The notes under the pieces were generated by a model, which was not told the origin of the DNA, made no database searches, and worked only from the letters and a program-made list of their open reading frames with translations. 64,000 nt of DNA. It comes from Streptomyces sp. NBC_00335. Lineage in GTDB: Bacteria > Actinomycetota > Actinomycetes > Streptomycetales > Streptomycetaceae. Every line of letters begins with the position of its first letter. The first letter of the stretch is position 1. Shown here piece by piece: positions 34,121-44,228 of this stretch. The DNA is taken from NCBI RefSeq assembly GCF_036127095.1, contig NZ_CP108006.1, positions 248,001 to 312,000 of the forward strand, written 5' to 3'. The position numbers and the translations under genes are program-made.

Positions 34121-35173
34121 CTAGCGCACGTCGGTGGCCGTACGGCGATAGGTGCTGCGCCGGTCCTCGATCGCGTGCCAGCGGTCGCCGTAGATGGTCT
34201 TGACCACGGACGGTTCCCGGACGAAGTCGTGCGGGAAGCCGAGCGGTACGGCACTCACCTCGTCGAGGCGCGCGACCGCATCGGCGTCGAGGCGGACGTC
34301 GAGGCAGCCGAGGTTGTCGACGAGCTGGCTCTCCTTCGTCGCCGCGATGATCGGAACGACGTTTCCGGGGCGGCCCAGCAGCCAGGCCAGCGCCACTTGG
34401 GCGGGGGTCCAACCGCCCTGCTCGGCGATCTCCAGGACCACGCTGATGACCTCTTCCTCCTCCGGGGACGCCTTGACGCCCCAGGAGTCCAGCCGTCCTC
34501 CCTCGCCCCGGCGGTACTTGCCGGTGAGCTTGCCGGCGGCGAGCGGCGCCCAGGCCAGCACGGCGAGGTCGAACGCCCGTGCCTGGGGCAGGAGTTCACG
34601 TTCCGGGGTCCGCTCCAGCAGGTTGTAGCGCAGCTGCGAACCGGCGAACGCAGACCACCCGCGGAGCTCGGCGAGGGTGTTCGCCTGAGCGATCTCCCAG
34701 GCGGGCCAGTCCGAGACGCCCACGTACAGCACCTTGCCGGTGCGTACGAGGTCGTCCAGCGCGCGCATCACTTCCTCGACCGGGGTGAAGTTGTCGCGTG
34801 CGTGCACCCAGAGGATGTCGAGGTGGTCGGTGCGCAGCCGCTCCATGCTGGCCTCCACCGAACGCACCAGGTTCTTGCGGTGGTTGCCCGCCGCATTGAC
34901 GTCGCCGTCACGGGTCCCGCAGGTGTACTTGGTGGCCAGTACGAACTCGTCGCGCCGCCCGTCGAGCAGCTTGCCGAGGATCCGCTCCGAACTGCCGTCG
35001 CCGTAGATGTTCGCCGTGTCGATGAAGTTGCCGCCCGCGTCCGCGTACGCGTCGACGATCCGGGCGTTGCTCTTCTGGTCGGCGCCCCAGCTGAGGTCGT
35101 CGCCCATGGTCATCGCGCCGAGGCTCAGCTCGCTCACGCGCAGACCGGTCTTTCCGAACAGTGTGTACCGCAC
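34121..35173 (-). CDS. Aldo/keto reductase with a MerR-type promoter
   Basis: This 350-residue AKR has the catalytic tetrad in NFIDTANIYGDG (Asp, Tyr), VLATKYTCG (Lys) and ILWVHARDN (His), and the cofactor segment VVPIIAATKESQL. It resembles the AKR11/12-like group. Start GTG 35173 follows GGGGGAAGAAC. Its promoter has a 19-base spacer and a central dyad, the mark of MerR regulation. The stop TAG is the reverse of a CTAG abutting an IS5 relic. A second IS5 end lies upstream, so the gene is bracketed by IS remnants. Role: carbonyl detoxification, likely inducible. Confidence 0.87.
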   Translation of the reverse strand: MRYTLFGKTGLRVSELSLGAMTMGDDLSWGADQKSNARIVDAYADAGGNFIDTANIYGDGSSERILGKLLDGRRDEFVLATKYTCGTRDGDVNAAGNHRKNLVRSVEASMERLRTDHLDILWVHARDNFTPVEEVMRALDDLVRTGKVLYVGVSDWPAWEIAQANTLAELRGWSAFAGSQLRYNLLERTPERELLPQARAFDLAVLAWAPLAAGKLTGKYRRGEGGRLDSWGVKASPEEEEVISVVLEIAEQGGWTPAQVALAWLLGRPGNVVPIIAATKESQLVDNLGCLDVRLDADAVARLDEVSAVPLGFPHDFVREPSVVKTIYGDRWHAIEDRRSTYRRTATDVR

Positions 35174-35205
35174 GTTCTTCCCCCTTCACGCAGGTCGTGC
35201 GGCCG

Positions 35206-35236
35206 ACGCTAAGCGCTGGAGTGCACTTCAACGCAA
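35206..35236 (-). promoter_or_regulatory. MerR-type promoter of the aldo/keto reductase
   Basis: On the minus strand a -35 TTGCGT (35231-35236) and -10 TAGCGT (35206-35211) are 19 bases apart. The spacer centres on the palindrome AGTGCACT (35220-35227), extended with two mismatches by GCGTTGA and CCAGCGC. A stretched spacer with a central dyad is the classic site at which MerR proteins twist DNA to activate transcription. No merR gene is in the window. Confidence 0.72.
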
Positions 35237-35277
35237 GCGTTGATCAAGGGGATTGCCGCCGCGGCACCGGACGGCAC

Positions 35278-35298
35278 GATCCGGAAGAGACGGCCTAG
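35278..35298 (+). mobile_element. Solo IS5-type right end
   Basis: GATCCGGAAGAGACGGCCTAG closely matches GATCCGAAGGAAACGGCCTAG at the right end of the IS5 relic (34105-34124), in the same orientation and also ending in CTAG. It is a lone end left after loss of an element. The adjacent CCTAGC became the IS481 target. Confidence 0.6.
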
Positions 35299-35299
35299 C

Positions 35300-36383
35300 T
35301 GTATTGATCACGAGCGTTGTTGACACTGCCGAGGTCTTGAACATGGCGAAGACCTCCGGTGTGGTGGGAGCTGTCTAGGAACCCATTGCACGACGGAGGT
35401 CTTCGTGTCCCACCGTAATGCCCGGCTGACCGTCTTCGGTAGGCGCCTGCTGGTCGAACGAGTCCGCTCGGGCCGCCCCGTCGCGCACGTCGCGGCCGAG
35501 ATGGGTATCTCGCGGGCCACCGCCCACAAGTGGGTCCGCCGATGGCGGACCGAGGGCGAAGCGGGCCTGCACGACCGATCCAGCCGGCCGCGCACAACAC
35601 CGCACCGCACGACCGCAGCGGTCGAAGCCCGGGTCTGTGACCTGCGCAGAACCCGAAAGCTCGGCCCTGCCCGGATCGGCCCGATCCTGGGGCTGCCCGC
35701 CTCGACCGTGCACCGGATCCTGACCCGCCACGGTTTGGGCCGCCTGGCCTGGCTGGACCGGCCCACCGGGCAGCCGATCCGCCGCTACGAACGCGAGCAC
35801 CCGGGCGAACTCATCCACGTCGACATCAAGAAACTCGGGAACATCCCGGACGGTGGCGGCTGGCGCACGGTCGGCCGGACGGCAGGCGACCGAAACCGCC
35901 AGAGCAGCACCACCGAGCGCAGAAGCTCCACGCCAGTGATCGGCTACTCCTACGTCCATTCCGCGGTCGACGACCACTCCCGTCTGGCCTACAGCGAAGT
36001 CCTCACCGACGAACGCAAGGAAACCGCCGCCGGGTTCTGGCAACGGGCGAACGTCTTCTTCACCCGCCACGGCATCACCGTCGAACGCGTCCTGACCGAC
36101 AACGGCTCCTGCTACAAGTCGAAGCTGTTCACCCAGGCCCTGGCCGCGGCCGGCATCGCCCACAAGAAGACCAGGCCCTACCGGCCACAAACCAACGGGA
36201 AAGTCGAACGCTTCAACCGCACCCTCCTGGACGAATGGGCCTACCTACGGCCCTACACCTCCAACCAGGAACGGACAGCGGCCCTGGCAGACTTCCTCCA
36301 CACCTACAACCACCACCGCAGCCACACCGCACTGGGCGGACACCCACCCATCACCCGAGTCAACAACCCTGCGGGTCAATACA
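35300..36383 (+). mobile_element. Complete IS481-family insertion sequence
   Basis: The element is 1084 bases. Terminal inverted repeats of about 23 bases match at 18 positions: left begins TGTATTGATCACG and the right, reversed, TGTATTGACCCGC. The flanks carry a 6-base direct repeat CCTAGC (35294-35299 and 36384-36389), a target duplication showing recent and intact insertion. It holds one transposase gene. The target lies at the stop codon of the Ser/Thr kinase gene, which is restored by the duplicate. Confidence 0.85.
35347..35405 (+). promoter_or_regulatory. Hairpin covering the transposase ribosome site
   Basis: CGAAGACCTCCG (35347-35358) and CGGAGGTCTTCG (35394-35405) are perfect 12-base arms with a 35-base loop. 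The right arm contains GGAGG and the first base of the GTG start. Transcripts entering from outside would fold it and hide the start; those initiating within the loop would not. Confidence 0.75.
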
Positions 36384-36388
36384 CCTAG
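35405..36388 (+). CDS. IS481 family transposase
   Basis: This 327-residue transposase has an N-terminal helix-turn-helix (VAHVAAEMGISRATAHKWVRRW, about 25-46), a second basic helical domain and the DDE catalytic core: Asp in LIHVDIKKLG, Asp in LTDNGSCYKS and Glu in VERFNRT. Start GTG 35405 is inside a hairpin. The final codon and TAG stop lie outside the terminal repeat, in the duplicated target CCTAGC, so the element borrows its stop from the target. The frame is intact, so it could be active. Confidence 0.92.
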   Translation: MSHRNARLTVFGRRLLVERVRSGRPVAHVAAEMGISRATAHKWVRRWRTEGEAGLHDRSSRPRTTPHRTTAAVEARVCDLRRTRKLGPARIGPILGLPASTVHRILTRHGLGRLAWLDRPTGQPIRRYEREHPGELIHVDIKKLGNIPDGGGWRTVGRTAGDRNRQSSTTERRSSTPVIGYSYVHSAVDDHSRLAYSEVLTDERKETAAGFWQRANVFFTRHGITVERVLTDNGSCYKSKLFTQALAAAGIAHKKTRPYRPQTNGKVERFNRTLLDEWAYLRPYTSNQERTAALADFLHTYNHHRSHTALGGHPPITRVNNPAGQYT

Positions 36389-37968
36389 CCGCTGCGGGTC
36401 AACGTCTCGGGGGCGCCCGCCGACTGGGCCCCTTCGACCTCCAGCTTCAGGCGGTCCGGTTCCGCCAGGGTCAGTACGTAGAGGTTGCCCCGGGGGCAGT
36501 CGAAGGTGGCCGCGGGGTCGGTCGGGTGGGTGGTCACTGCCGCGAAGACGGCCCTGTCCCCGCTCGTCTGCCGGAGTTCCAGCGCCTCCGTGCACCCCAG
36601 GTTCCGCCCGGTGGCGGTCTCCGTCACCTCGCTGACCTGCCGGCCCACGAGGTCTCCGACGGAGCCCGCGTTCAGCGTGACCGTGACGGAGAACTCGCCC
36701 GTCCTGGCCTGCGAGACTCCGTCCGCGTCGGGTGTCCCGGGACCTGTGCCGGTCCACGTGCCGATCCAGGACCGCGGCATCGCCGACGCCGAAGCGGACG
36801 GGGTCGCCGATCCGTTCCCTCCGCCGTCCCCCTTCCCGTCCCCGCGACCACTCCAAGGCATCTTGATCACGAGGGTGGCCGCGACGACGAGAGCGGCGAC
36901 GCCGACGGCCGCCACCGGCATCCAGGGCACGCGCCGCGGCCCGGAGGGGAGTACGGAGGGCGGCGGCGGTGTCGCCGCGAACGCTGCGGGAGGTGCCACA
37001 GGAGGCATGGGCACGGGTACCGGCACCGGTACCGGCACCGGCACCGGCACCGGCTCGGACGCGGCAAGGGTGCGGCGTAGTTCGGCCTCCCGGTGGCTCA
37101 CCTCCGCCGCCAGCGCGGGTGGGAGCACCCCGCTCCACTGCTCCCCTGCGGCGCCGGTCCCGGCCACCCTGGCCAGTACCTCGTCGGCGGTCGGGCGCCG
37201 CCCCGGCTCCTTGGCCAGGCACTCCCCCAGCAGGGAGCGGAGCCCCTCGGGAACGCCGTCGAGGGCGGGCTCGCCGTGCACGATCCGGTAGAGGAGGCCG
37301 GCGAGCGAGGGCTCCTCGCCGTCGGCCAGGAACGGGCTGCGGCCGGTGGCCGCGTGGACGAGGACCGCGGCGAGCGAGAACACGTCCGCCGGAGCTTCGG
37401 TGACGGCTCCGGTCGCCTGTTCCGGCGCGAGGAAGCCGGGCGTGCCGATGACCGCGCCGGTCCGGGTGTGGCGCGGATCCTGCACGGCGCGCGCGATGCC
37501 GAAGTCGATGAGGAAGGGCCGCTCCCGGCCGAGCAGCACGTTGCCGGGCTTGATGTCGCGGTGGACCATGCCCACCGCCCGTACGGCCACGAGGGCGGCG
37601 AGGAGTTCCCGCGCCAGGCTCCACAGGGCCGGCTCGGGCAGCGGTCCGTGCCGGTGCACCCATTCGCCCAGGGAGGGCGCGGCGACGTACTCCGTGGCGA
37701 GCCATTGCGGGGACGCCCCGGGAGCGCTGAAGTCCACCACGGAGACCGTCCACGGGGAACGTACGCGGTCGTTGGCGCGTATCTCCCGCGCGAAGCGGTC
37801 GGCGAACTCGGGATCCCGGCTCAGTTCCCGGTGGACGGTCTTCAGGGCCAGCGGCCGGCCGGACGCCGTACGGGCCAGGAAGACCTCGCCCATCCCGCCC
37901 TCGCCGAGCCGTGCCAGCAGGCGGTACCCGCCGATCTCCGGCGGGTCGCCGGGCCGCAGTGATTCCAC
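36385..37968 (-). CDS. Membrane Ser/Thr protein kinase (PknB-like)
   Basis: This 527-residue kinase has the glycine loop GEGGMGEVFLA (22-32), ATP-anchoring Lys43, catalytic HRDIKPGN, DFGIAR and GTPGFLAPEQ, all intact. After the kinase domain comes a Val-Pro dipeptide run (seven near-identical hexamers, 37013-37054), a transmembrane helix (WMPVAAVGVAALVVAATLVI) and an extracellular domain with two Cys (NLGCTEAL, TFDCPRG) but no PASTA repeats. It probably reads an external cue. Its stop is the CTAG duplicated by the IS481 insertion. Confidence 0.9.
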   Translation of the reverse strand: MESLRPGDPPEIGGYRLLARLGEGGMGEVFLARTASGRPLALKTVHRELSRDPEFADRFAREIRANDRVRSPWTVSVVDFSAPGASPQWLATEYVAAPSLGEWVHRHGPLPEPALWSLARELLAALVAVRAVGMVHRDIKPGNVLLGRERPFLIDFGIARAVQDPRHTRTGAVIGTPGFLAPEQATGAVTEAPADVFSLAAVLVHAATGRSPFLADGEEPSLAGLLYRIVHGEPALDGVPEGLRSLLGECLAKEPGRRPTADEVLARVAGTGAAGEQWSGVLPPALAAEVSHREAELRRTLAASEPVPVPVPVPVPVPVPMPPVAPPAAFAATPPPPSVLPSGPRRVPWMPVAAVGVAALVVAATLVIKMPWSGRGDGKGDGGGNGSATPSASASAMPRSWIGTWTGTGPGTPDADGVSQARTGEFSVTVTLNAGSVGDLVGRQVSEVTETATGRNLGCTEALELRQTSGDRAVFAAVTTHPTDPAATFDCPRGNLYVLTLAEPDRLKLEVEGAQSAGAPETLTRSG

Positions 37969-38064
37969 CGACTCCCCCTGTCAGGACGGCTGTTGTCCGT
38001 ACGCACGGGGCGCACGGACCAGCCGGTGGAGTCACCTTAGAGGAACGCTCCGGGGGGTGGTTCG

Positions 38065-38781
38065 TCAGGACACCATGATGAAGCGCAGGGCGAGGGCCTT
38101 GTCGGTCGTCCAGTGGGTGACGCGGAGGAAGTCGTTGTAGTACAACGTGTCGACGCCGGGCATGGCGACCTTGATCGGCTCGCCGATCTTGCTGCCGGAC
38201 GTGCGGTCCTGGAGCTGGACGGTGATGCTCTTCGTCGGCGCCTCGTCCATGGGGCCGTTGAGGACCATCGCGGCGTACGCCACCTTGCCGGGAGCGAGGG
38301 TGGCGTACGGGTCCTTGGGCGCGGGGACGAGCTTGATGTCGGGGACCAGCCCGCGGGCTCCCCCGAGCTGGACGTGGGGGTAGTGGTAGACGGCGCAGGT
38401 CTTGCTGCCGGTGTTCTCGATGGTGAAGAGGACGTGCCGGACGGACTCGCCCGGGTCGTCCGCGCTCGTGGCGGTGATCGAGACGGTGCCCGCGGTGCAG
38501 AGGGCGAGGGCGCCGTCGCCGCCACCACCGGTCTTCGTCGGTGCGGGGCTCGGCGTCGCCGAGGGCGTGTCGTCGGGCTTCTGCGTTTCCCGTGAGGCGC
38601 TCGCGCTCGGCGAGGGCGCCTGTGAGGTCGGCGCGGTCGCCGATCCCGAGGGCTTGCCGTTGTCCGGGCCGTCGCCCTCGTTCGGCGAACACGCCGTGGA
38701 CGCGAGCAGCGCGGCGGCCGTCGCCGCCCCGAGGACGTGGGCCTTCCAGTTCCTGTGGCTGGTGCGAGCAGAAATGTTCAT
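38065..38781 (-). CDS. DUF4232 lipoprotein
   Basis: This 238-residue lipoprotein has lipobox ASTAC with Cys near 30, then a long Ser/Pro/Thr/Gly-rich linker (about 35-85) and a DUF4232 domain (LCTAGTVSITATSADD, TIENTGSKTCAVYHYPHVQLGG) whose two Cys probably pair. It is exposed outside the membrane; function unknown. ATG 38781 gives the natural signal start; the longer frame to 38907 has no ribosome site. The neighbouring membrane kinase on the same strand, 96 bases downstream, may be linked in envelope sensing. Confidence 0.82.
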   Translation of the reverse strand: MNISARTSHRNWKAHVLGAATAAALLASTACSPNEGDGPDNGKPSGSATAPTSQAPSPSASASRETQKPDDTPSATPSPAPTKTGGGGDGALALCTAGTVSITATSADDPGESVRHVLFTIENTGSKTCAVYHYPHVQLGGARGLVPDIKLVPAPKDPYATLAPGKVAYAAMVLNGPMDEAPTKSITVQLQDRTSGSKIGEPIKVAMPGVDTLYYNDFLRVTHWTTDKALALRFIMVS

Positions 38782-39014
38782 GGTGCATCCCCCGTTGCCG
38801 GCCCTGTGCGGCCGCTGTCGACCCTCGATTATGAGCGCAGACGGCGCGCACCGATCGGCCGCTGCGCCGCGGTCCGGGTGTCGACGTATTGGCCGCCCGG
38901 CCTGCACTAACGGGTTGCCCTTGTCCTCGGCATCTCATACCCCTGTTACCGACTGGGGACAAGGAAGGGATCGTTCCGTCAGGGGGCCGGACGGCCGCGG
39001 GGCAGCTACCGCTG

Positions 39015-39167
39015 TCAGCCGGTGGGCTGGGAGAGCACATCGCGTGCCGTGCGCGGTTCCCGGCCCAGGAGCTCGCCGAGCAGGGGGTCGACGCCGGCGA
39101 AGCCGTCCTGCCGTGCGTTGCGGTAGAAGCCGAGGAGGAAGCCCGCCATCCGCTCGTCCACGCCCCG
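39015..39167 (-). pseudogene. C-terminal remnant of an NmrA-like/SDR oxidoreductase
   Basis: Fifty codons in frame with a stop at 39015 read DERMAGFLLGFYRNARQDGFAG and LGELLGREPRTARDVLSQPTG, the C-terminal end of NAD(P)H-binding NmrA-type proteins. The N-terminal Rossmann half is absent. It abuts, head to head, a TetR C-terminal remnant. Confidence 0.6.
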
Positions 39168-39190
39168 GGCGACCCCGCCTCGCCCGGGCC

Positions 39191-39481
39191 GGGCTCCTGC
39201 GCGTGCCCGAGCGGCGCGCCGGTGACCTCATCCGGTCGGCCGGTACGGGCACCGTGTTCACCCTCATCGGCCAACCCGAGGGCGAACGCGACATGACCCT
39301 CGCCGACCTCGCCCGGGAGGCGGTCTGCACGGCCATCCTGGCCGGCGCACCCGCCGCGGCACCGGCCGGTCCGGTCGCCGCCGCCGTCACCCTGCGCGCC
39401 GCCCTGCCCGAGCTCACGGAGCTCACCCCCAACGAACGCGCACTCCTCGGCGACTGGCTGGACCGCGTCTCCGGCCGGTAG
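39191..39481 (+). pseudogene. C-terminal remnant of a TetR regulator
   Basis: Ninety-six codons read LLRVPERRAGDLIRSAGTG, then TLADLAREAVCTAILAGAPA and a tail to TAG at 39479. This matches the ligand domain of TetR regulators (RSAGTGTVFTLIGQP, DLAREAVCTAIL). The helix-turn-helix half is missing. Such regulators often stand divergent from an NmrA-type oxidoreductase, as its remnant partner does here. Confidence 0.6.
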
Positions 39482-39546
39482 GAGCCGCACCGCCCCCTGC
39501 GACGTACGCCCTCTACCTCCAGGCCGTGCGGCGAAACCCCTGACGG

Positions 39547-39900
39547 CTACGCTCCGTACATCCCCCTGCACCCGGACATCCCGTTGCGCCCGGCCCGAGA
39601 GCCCCGCCCCGGCGCAACGATCTCCGCGCGGGACGCGGCACCCGGCCCCGGTGACCTCGGTCCGCACGGCTCCGCCGCGGCGCACGACGTCCAGCAGCCC
39701 TCGATCGCGCAAGGCGCAGGCGGACAGCCGTTCGGCCGACGCCATGCCAGCTGCTCGCCGGCATCCAGCGGCCGCCGAAGCCCCCGCCGGTGGTCGTTCG
39801 ACGGGGAGCAGCGGTGTGTGTACTCACCACACGCTTCACCGGCCGCATCCCCCGCAGCCGTACCGGCGCCCATCGTGGCGCCCGATATACCCCGAGCCAT
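39547..39900 (-). CDS. Doubtful small ORF with a strong ribosome site
   Basis: A 117-codon frame starts at ATG 39900 with GGGGAGG six bases upstream. The predicted protein begins MARGISGATMGAGTAAGDAAG and then becomes Cys/Pro/Arg-rich without fold character. It may be a frameshifted or non-coding frame. No family recognised. The rest of 39482-40044 holds no gene. Confidence 0.22.
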   Translation of the reverse strand: MARGISGATMGAGTAAGDAAGEACGEYTHRCSPSNDHRRGLRRPLDAGEQLAWRRPNGCPPAPCAIEGCWTSCAAAEPCGPRSPGPGAASRAEIVAPGRGSRAGRNGMSGCRGMYGA

Positions 39901-39933
39901 CCCACACCTCCCCGGAGTGACCGGGAGTGATGC

Positions 39934-39952
39934 CCGTCACTTCCAGTGACGG
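39934..39952. promoter_or_regulatory. Palindrome upstream of the choline/betaine operon
   Basis: CCGTCACTTCCAGTGACGG has perfect 8-base arms around TCC. It lies about 95 bases before the aldehyde dehydrogenase start. GGAGTGACCGGGAGTGATG just upstream (39914-39932) repeats the GTGA half-site. It is a likely operator for an osmotic or choline-responsive regulator not encoded here. Confidence 0.6.
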
Positions 39953-40044
39953 ATGGGACATAGCTTCCATGAACCGGGGCAACCGGGAACGAGCAACGCC
40001 CCCGCGGGTAAGTCGCGGTGGCGGAATCGGAGGTACAACAAGTC

Positions 40045-41529
<1,485 letters not shown>

Positions 41530-41540
41530 AGGAGGAGAGC

Positions 41541-43100
41541 ATGACCACCCCCACGCACAGCACCACCCCCACGGAGCAGGAGTACGACTACGTCGTCGTC
41601 GGCGGCGGCACCGCCGGCTCCGTGATCGCCTCCCGCCTCACCGAGGACCCGGCCGTCACCGTCGCCGTCATCGAGGGCGGTCCCAGCGACGTCGACCGCC
41701 CCGAAGTCCTCACCCTGCGCCGCTGGATGGGCCTGCTCGGCGGCGAGCTCGACTACGACTACCCCACCACCGAGCAGCCCCGCGGCAACTCGCACATCCG
41801 CCACAGCCGCGCCCGCGTCCTCGGCGGCTGCTCCTCGCACAACACTCTGATCGCCTTCAAGCCGCTCCCGTCCGACTGGGACGAGTGGGCGGAGTCCGGA
41901 GCCGAGGGCTGGCACGCGGCCGCCATGGACCCGTACTTCGACAGGCTCCTCAACAACATCGTCCCGGTCGACGAGAAGGACCGCAACGCCATCGCGCGCG
42001 ACTTCGTCGACTCCGCGCAGAGCGCCCTGGGCGTCCCGCGCGTCGAGGGCTTCAACCGCAAGCCCTTCCACGAGGGCGCCGGCTTCTTCGACCTCGCGTA
42101 CCACCCCGAGGGCAACAAGCGCTCCTCCGCGTCGGTGGCCTACCTCCACCCCGTCATGGACGAGCGCCCCAACCTGACGATCCTCCTGGAGACCTGGGCC
42201 CACCGCCTGGAACTCGACGGCACCCGGGCGCGCGGGGTCCGCGTACGTGCCTCGGACGGTACGGAGTCGCTGGTCACCGCACGCCGCGAGGTACTGGTGT
42301 GCGCCGGCGCAGTGGACACCCCCCGGCTGCTGCTGCACTCGGGCATCGGCCCGCGCGCGGACCTGGAAGCCCTTGGCATCCCCCCGGTGCACGACCTGCC
42401 CGGCGTGGGGGAGAACCTGCTCGACCACCCCGAGTCGGTGATCGTCTGGGAGACCGACGGCCCGATACCGGAGAACTCCGCGATGGACAGCGACGCGGGG
42501 CTGTTCGTCCGGCGCGACCCCGAATCCGCCGGACCCGACCTGATGTTCCACTTCTACCAGGTCCCCTTCACCGACAACCCCGAGCGCATCGGCTACGAAC
42601 GGCCCGCGCACGGCGTGTCGATGACCCCCAACATCCCCAAGCCCCGCAGCCGCGGCCGCCTCTACCTGACCAGCGCGGACCCCGAGGTGAAACCGGCCCT
42701 GGACTTCCGCTACTTCACGGACGAGGACGACTACGACGGCCGGACCCTGGTGGACGGCATCAAGCTCGCCCGCGAGATAGCCGCGACCCAGCCGCTCGCC
42801 GGCTGGCTCAAGCGAGAAGTGTGCCCCGGCCCGGAGATCACCGGCGACGAGGAGCTGAGCGCCTACGCCCGCTCCGTCGCGCACACCGTCTACCACCCGG
42901 CCGGCACCTGCCGGATGGGCGCCGCCGACGACCCCGGCGCCGTCGTGGACCCGGACCTGAAGATCCGCGGGCTCGAAGGCATCCGCATCGCGGACGCCTC
43001 CGTCTTCCCCACGATGCCCGCGGTCAACCCGATGATCGGAGTGCTCATGGTCGGCGAAAAGGCAGCCGAACTGCTGGCCCGCGAAGGCGGTACCCGGTGA
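41541..43100 (+). CDS. GMC oxidoreductase, choline oxidase/dehydrogenase-like
   Basis: This 519-residue flavoprotein converts choline to betaine aldehyde. Its N-terminal [16 protein letters not shown] binds [16 protein letters not shown] matches the segment of Arthrobacter choline oxidase in which His is covalently linked to FAD. The catalytic pair is kept: His in [14 protein letters not shown] and Asn in [20 protein letters not shown] is also typical. The resemblance to choline oxidase is closer than to BetA, so it may use O2 directly. ATG 41541 follows AAGGAGGAG; ATG 41526 overlaps the previous stop. It overlaps the ABC gene by four bases. Confidence 0.88.
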   Translation: MTTPTHSTTPTEQEYDYVVVGGGTAGSVIASRLTEDPAVTVAVIEGGPSDVDRPEVLTLRRWMGLLGGELDYDYPTTEQPRGNSHIRHSRARVLGGCSSHNTLIAFKPLPSDWDEWAESGAEGWHAAAMDPYFDRLLNNIVPVDEKDRNAIARDFVDSAQSALGVPRVEGFNRKPFHEGAGFFDLAYHPEGNKRSSASVAYLHPVMDERPNLTILLETWAHRLELDGTRARGVRVRASDGTESLVTARREVLVCAGAVDTPRLLLHSGIGPRADLEALGIPPVHDLPGVGENLLDHPESVIVWETDGPIPENSAMDSDAGLFVRRDPESAGPDLMFHFYQVPFTDNPERIGYERPAHGVSMTPNIPKPRSRGRLYLTSADPEVKPALDFRYFTDEDDYDGRTLVDGIKLAREIAATQPLAGWLKREVCPGPEITGDEELSAYARSVAHTVYHPAGTCRMGAADDPGAVVDPDLKIRGLEGIRIADASVFPTMPAVNPMIGVLMVGEKAAELLAREGGTR

Positions 43101-44176
43101 ACACGACCCCTGCCACCCCCGCCGCACCCCCCGTCTTCGCCGTGGACGGCCTGTGGAAGGTCTTCGGCCCCGAGAAGGCTGCCGCGAAGGTCCCCGGCTC
43201 CGCCGACGCCGACCTGTCCGCCGCCGAACTGCGCGAGCGCACCGGCTGCACCGCCGCCGTCCGCGACGTCACCTTCGACGTCCGCAAGGGCGAGGTCTTC
43301 GTCGTGATGGGCCTGTCGGGCTCCGGCAAGTCCACCCTCGTACGCTGCCTCACCCGGCTCATCGAACCCACCGCCGGAAGCCTCGCCATCGACGGCGAGG
43401 ACGTCCTCGCCATGGACGCCACCCGGCTGCGCGCCCTGCGCCGCCACCGCGCCGCCATGGTGTTCCAGCACTTCGGCCTGCTCCCGCACCGCACCGTCCT
43501 CGACAACGTGGCGTACGGACTGGAGATCCAGGGCGTCGGCCGCGGCGACCGCCGGGACAAGGCCGCCGAACTCGTCGCCAAGGTCGGCCTCGAAGGACTC
43601 GAGGAGCGCCGCCCCGCCCAGCTCTCCGGCGGCCAGCAGCAGCGCGTCGGCCTGGCCCGCGCCCTCGCGGCCGACCCCGAAGTGCTCCTGTTCGACGAGC
43701 CGTTCAGCGCGCTCGACCCCCTCATCCGCCGGGAGATGCAGGAGGAGGTCACCCGGCTCCACCACGAAGAGGGCCGCACCATGGTCTTCATCACCCACGA
43801 CCTCACCGAGGCCCTGCGCCTGGGCGACCGGATCGCGCTGATGCGCGACGGCCGCATCGTGCAGCTCGGCACGCCCGAGGAGATCGTCGGCTCGCCCGCC
43901 GACGACTACGTACGGGACTTCGTCCGCGACGTCCCCCGCGAACAGGTGCTCACCGTCCGCACCGCGATGCGCCCCGCCACTGCCGGCGAGGCCGAACAGG
44001 GACCCGCGCTCCACCCCGCCACCACCGTGGTCGAGGCCATCCAGGCCGTCGCCCGCAGCGGCGGCCCGGCCCGCGTCGTCGACCGCGGCCGCTGCCTGGG
44101 CGTCGTCGACGACGCGGGGCTGCTCGCCGTCGTCGCCGGACTCCCCGCCGCCACCGGACGGGGGGTGGCGGCATGA
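43097..44176 (+). CDS. Glycine betaine/proline ABC transporter ATPase
   Basis: This 359-residue ATPase has Walker [11 protein letters not shown]-loop [10 protein letters not shown], signature [10 protein letters not shown], Walker [13 protein letters not shown] and the switch His in FITHDL. The C-terminal half (from about 275) is a CBS-like region with conserved [11 protein letters not shown] and [10 protein letters not shown] that in OpuA senses ionic strength; only part of one tandem pair is seen. Start GTG 43097 overlaps the previous stop (GTGA). It powers the downstream permease. The N-terminal insertion (AELRERTGC) is typical of ProV. Confidence 0.92.
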   Translation: MNTTPATPAAPPVFAVDGLWKVFGPEKAAAKVPGSADADLSAAELRERTGCTAAVRDVTFDVRKGEVFVVMGLSGSGKSTLVRCLTRLIEPTAGSLAIDGEDVLAMDATRLRALRRHRAAMVFQHFGLLPHRTVLDNVAYGLEIQGVGRGDRRDKAAELVAKVGLEGLEERRPAQLSGGQQQRVGLARALAADPEVLLFDEPFSALDPLIRREMQEEVTRLHHEEGRTMVFITHDLTEALRLGDRIALMRDGRIVQLGTPEEIVGSPADDYVRDFVRDVPREQVLTVRTAMRPATAGEAEQGPALHPATTVVEAIQAVARSGGPARVVDRGRCLGVVDDAGLLAVVAGLPAATGRGVAA

Positions 44177-44228
44177 CCCGCCCCACCCCTTGCACGGCCA
44201 CCGTCCCCGATGCCCGGAGGTGGTGCGC

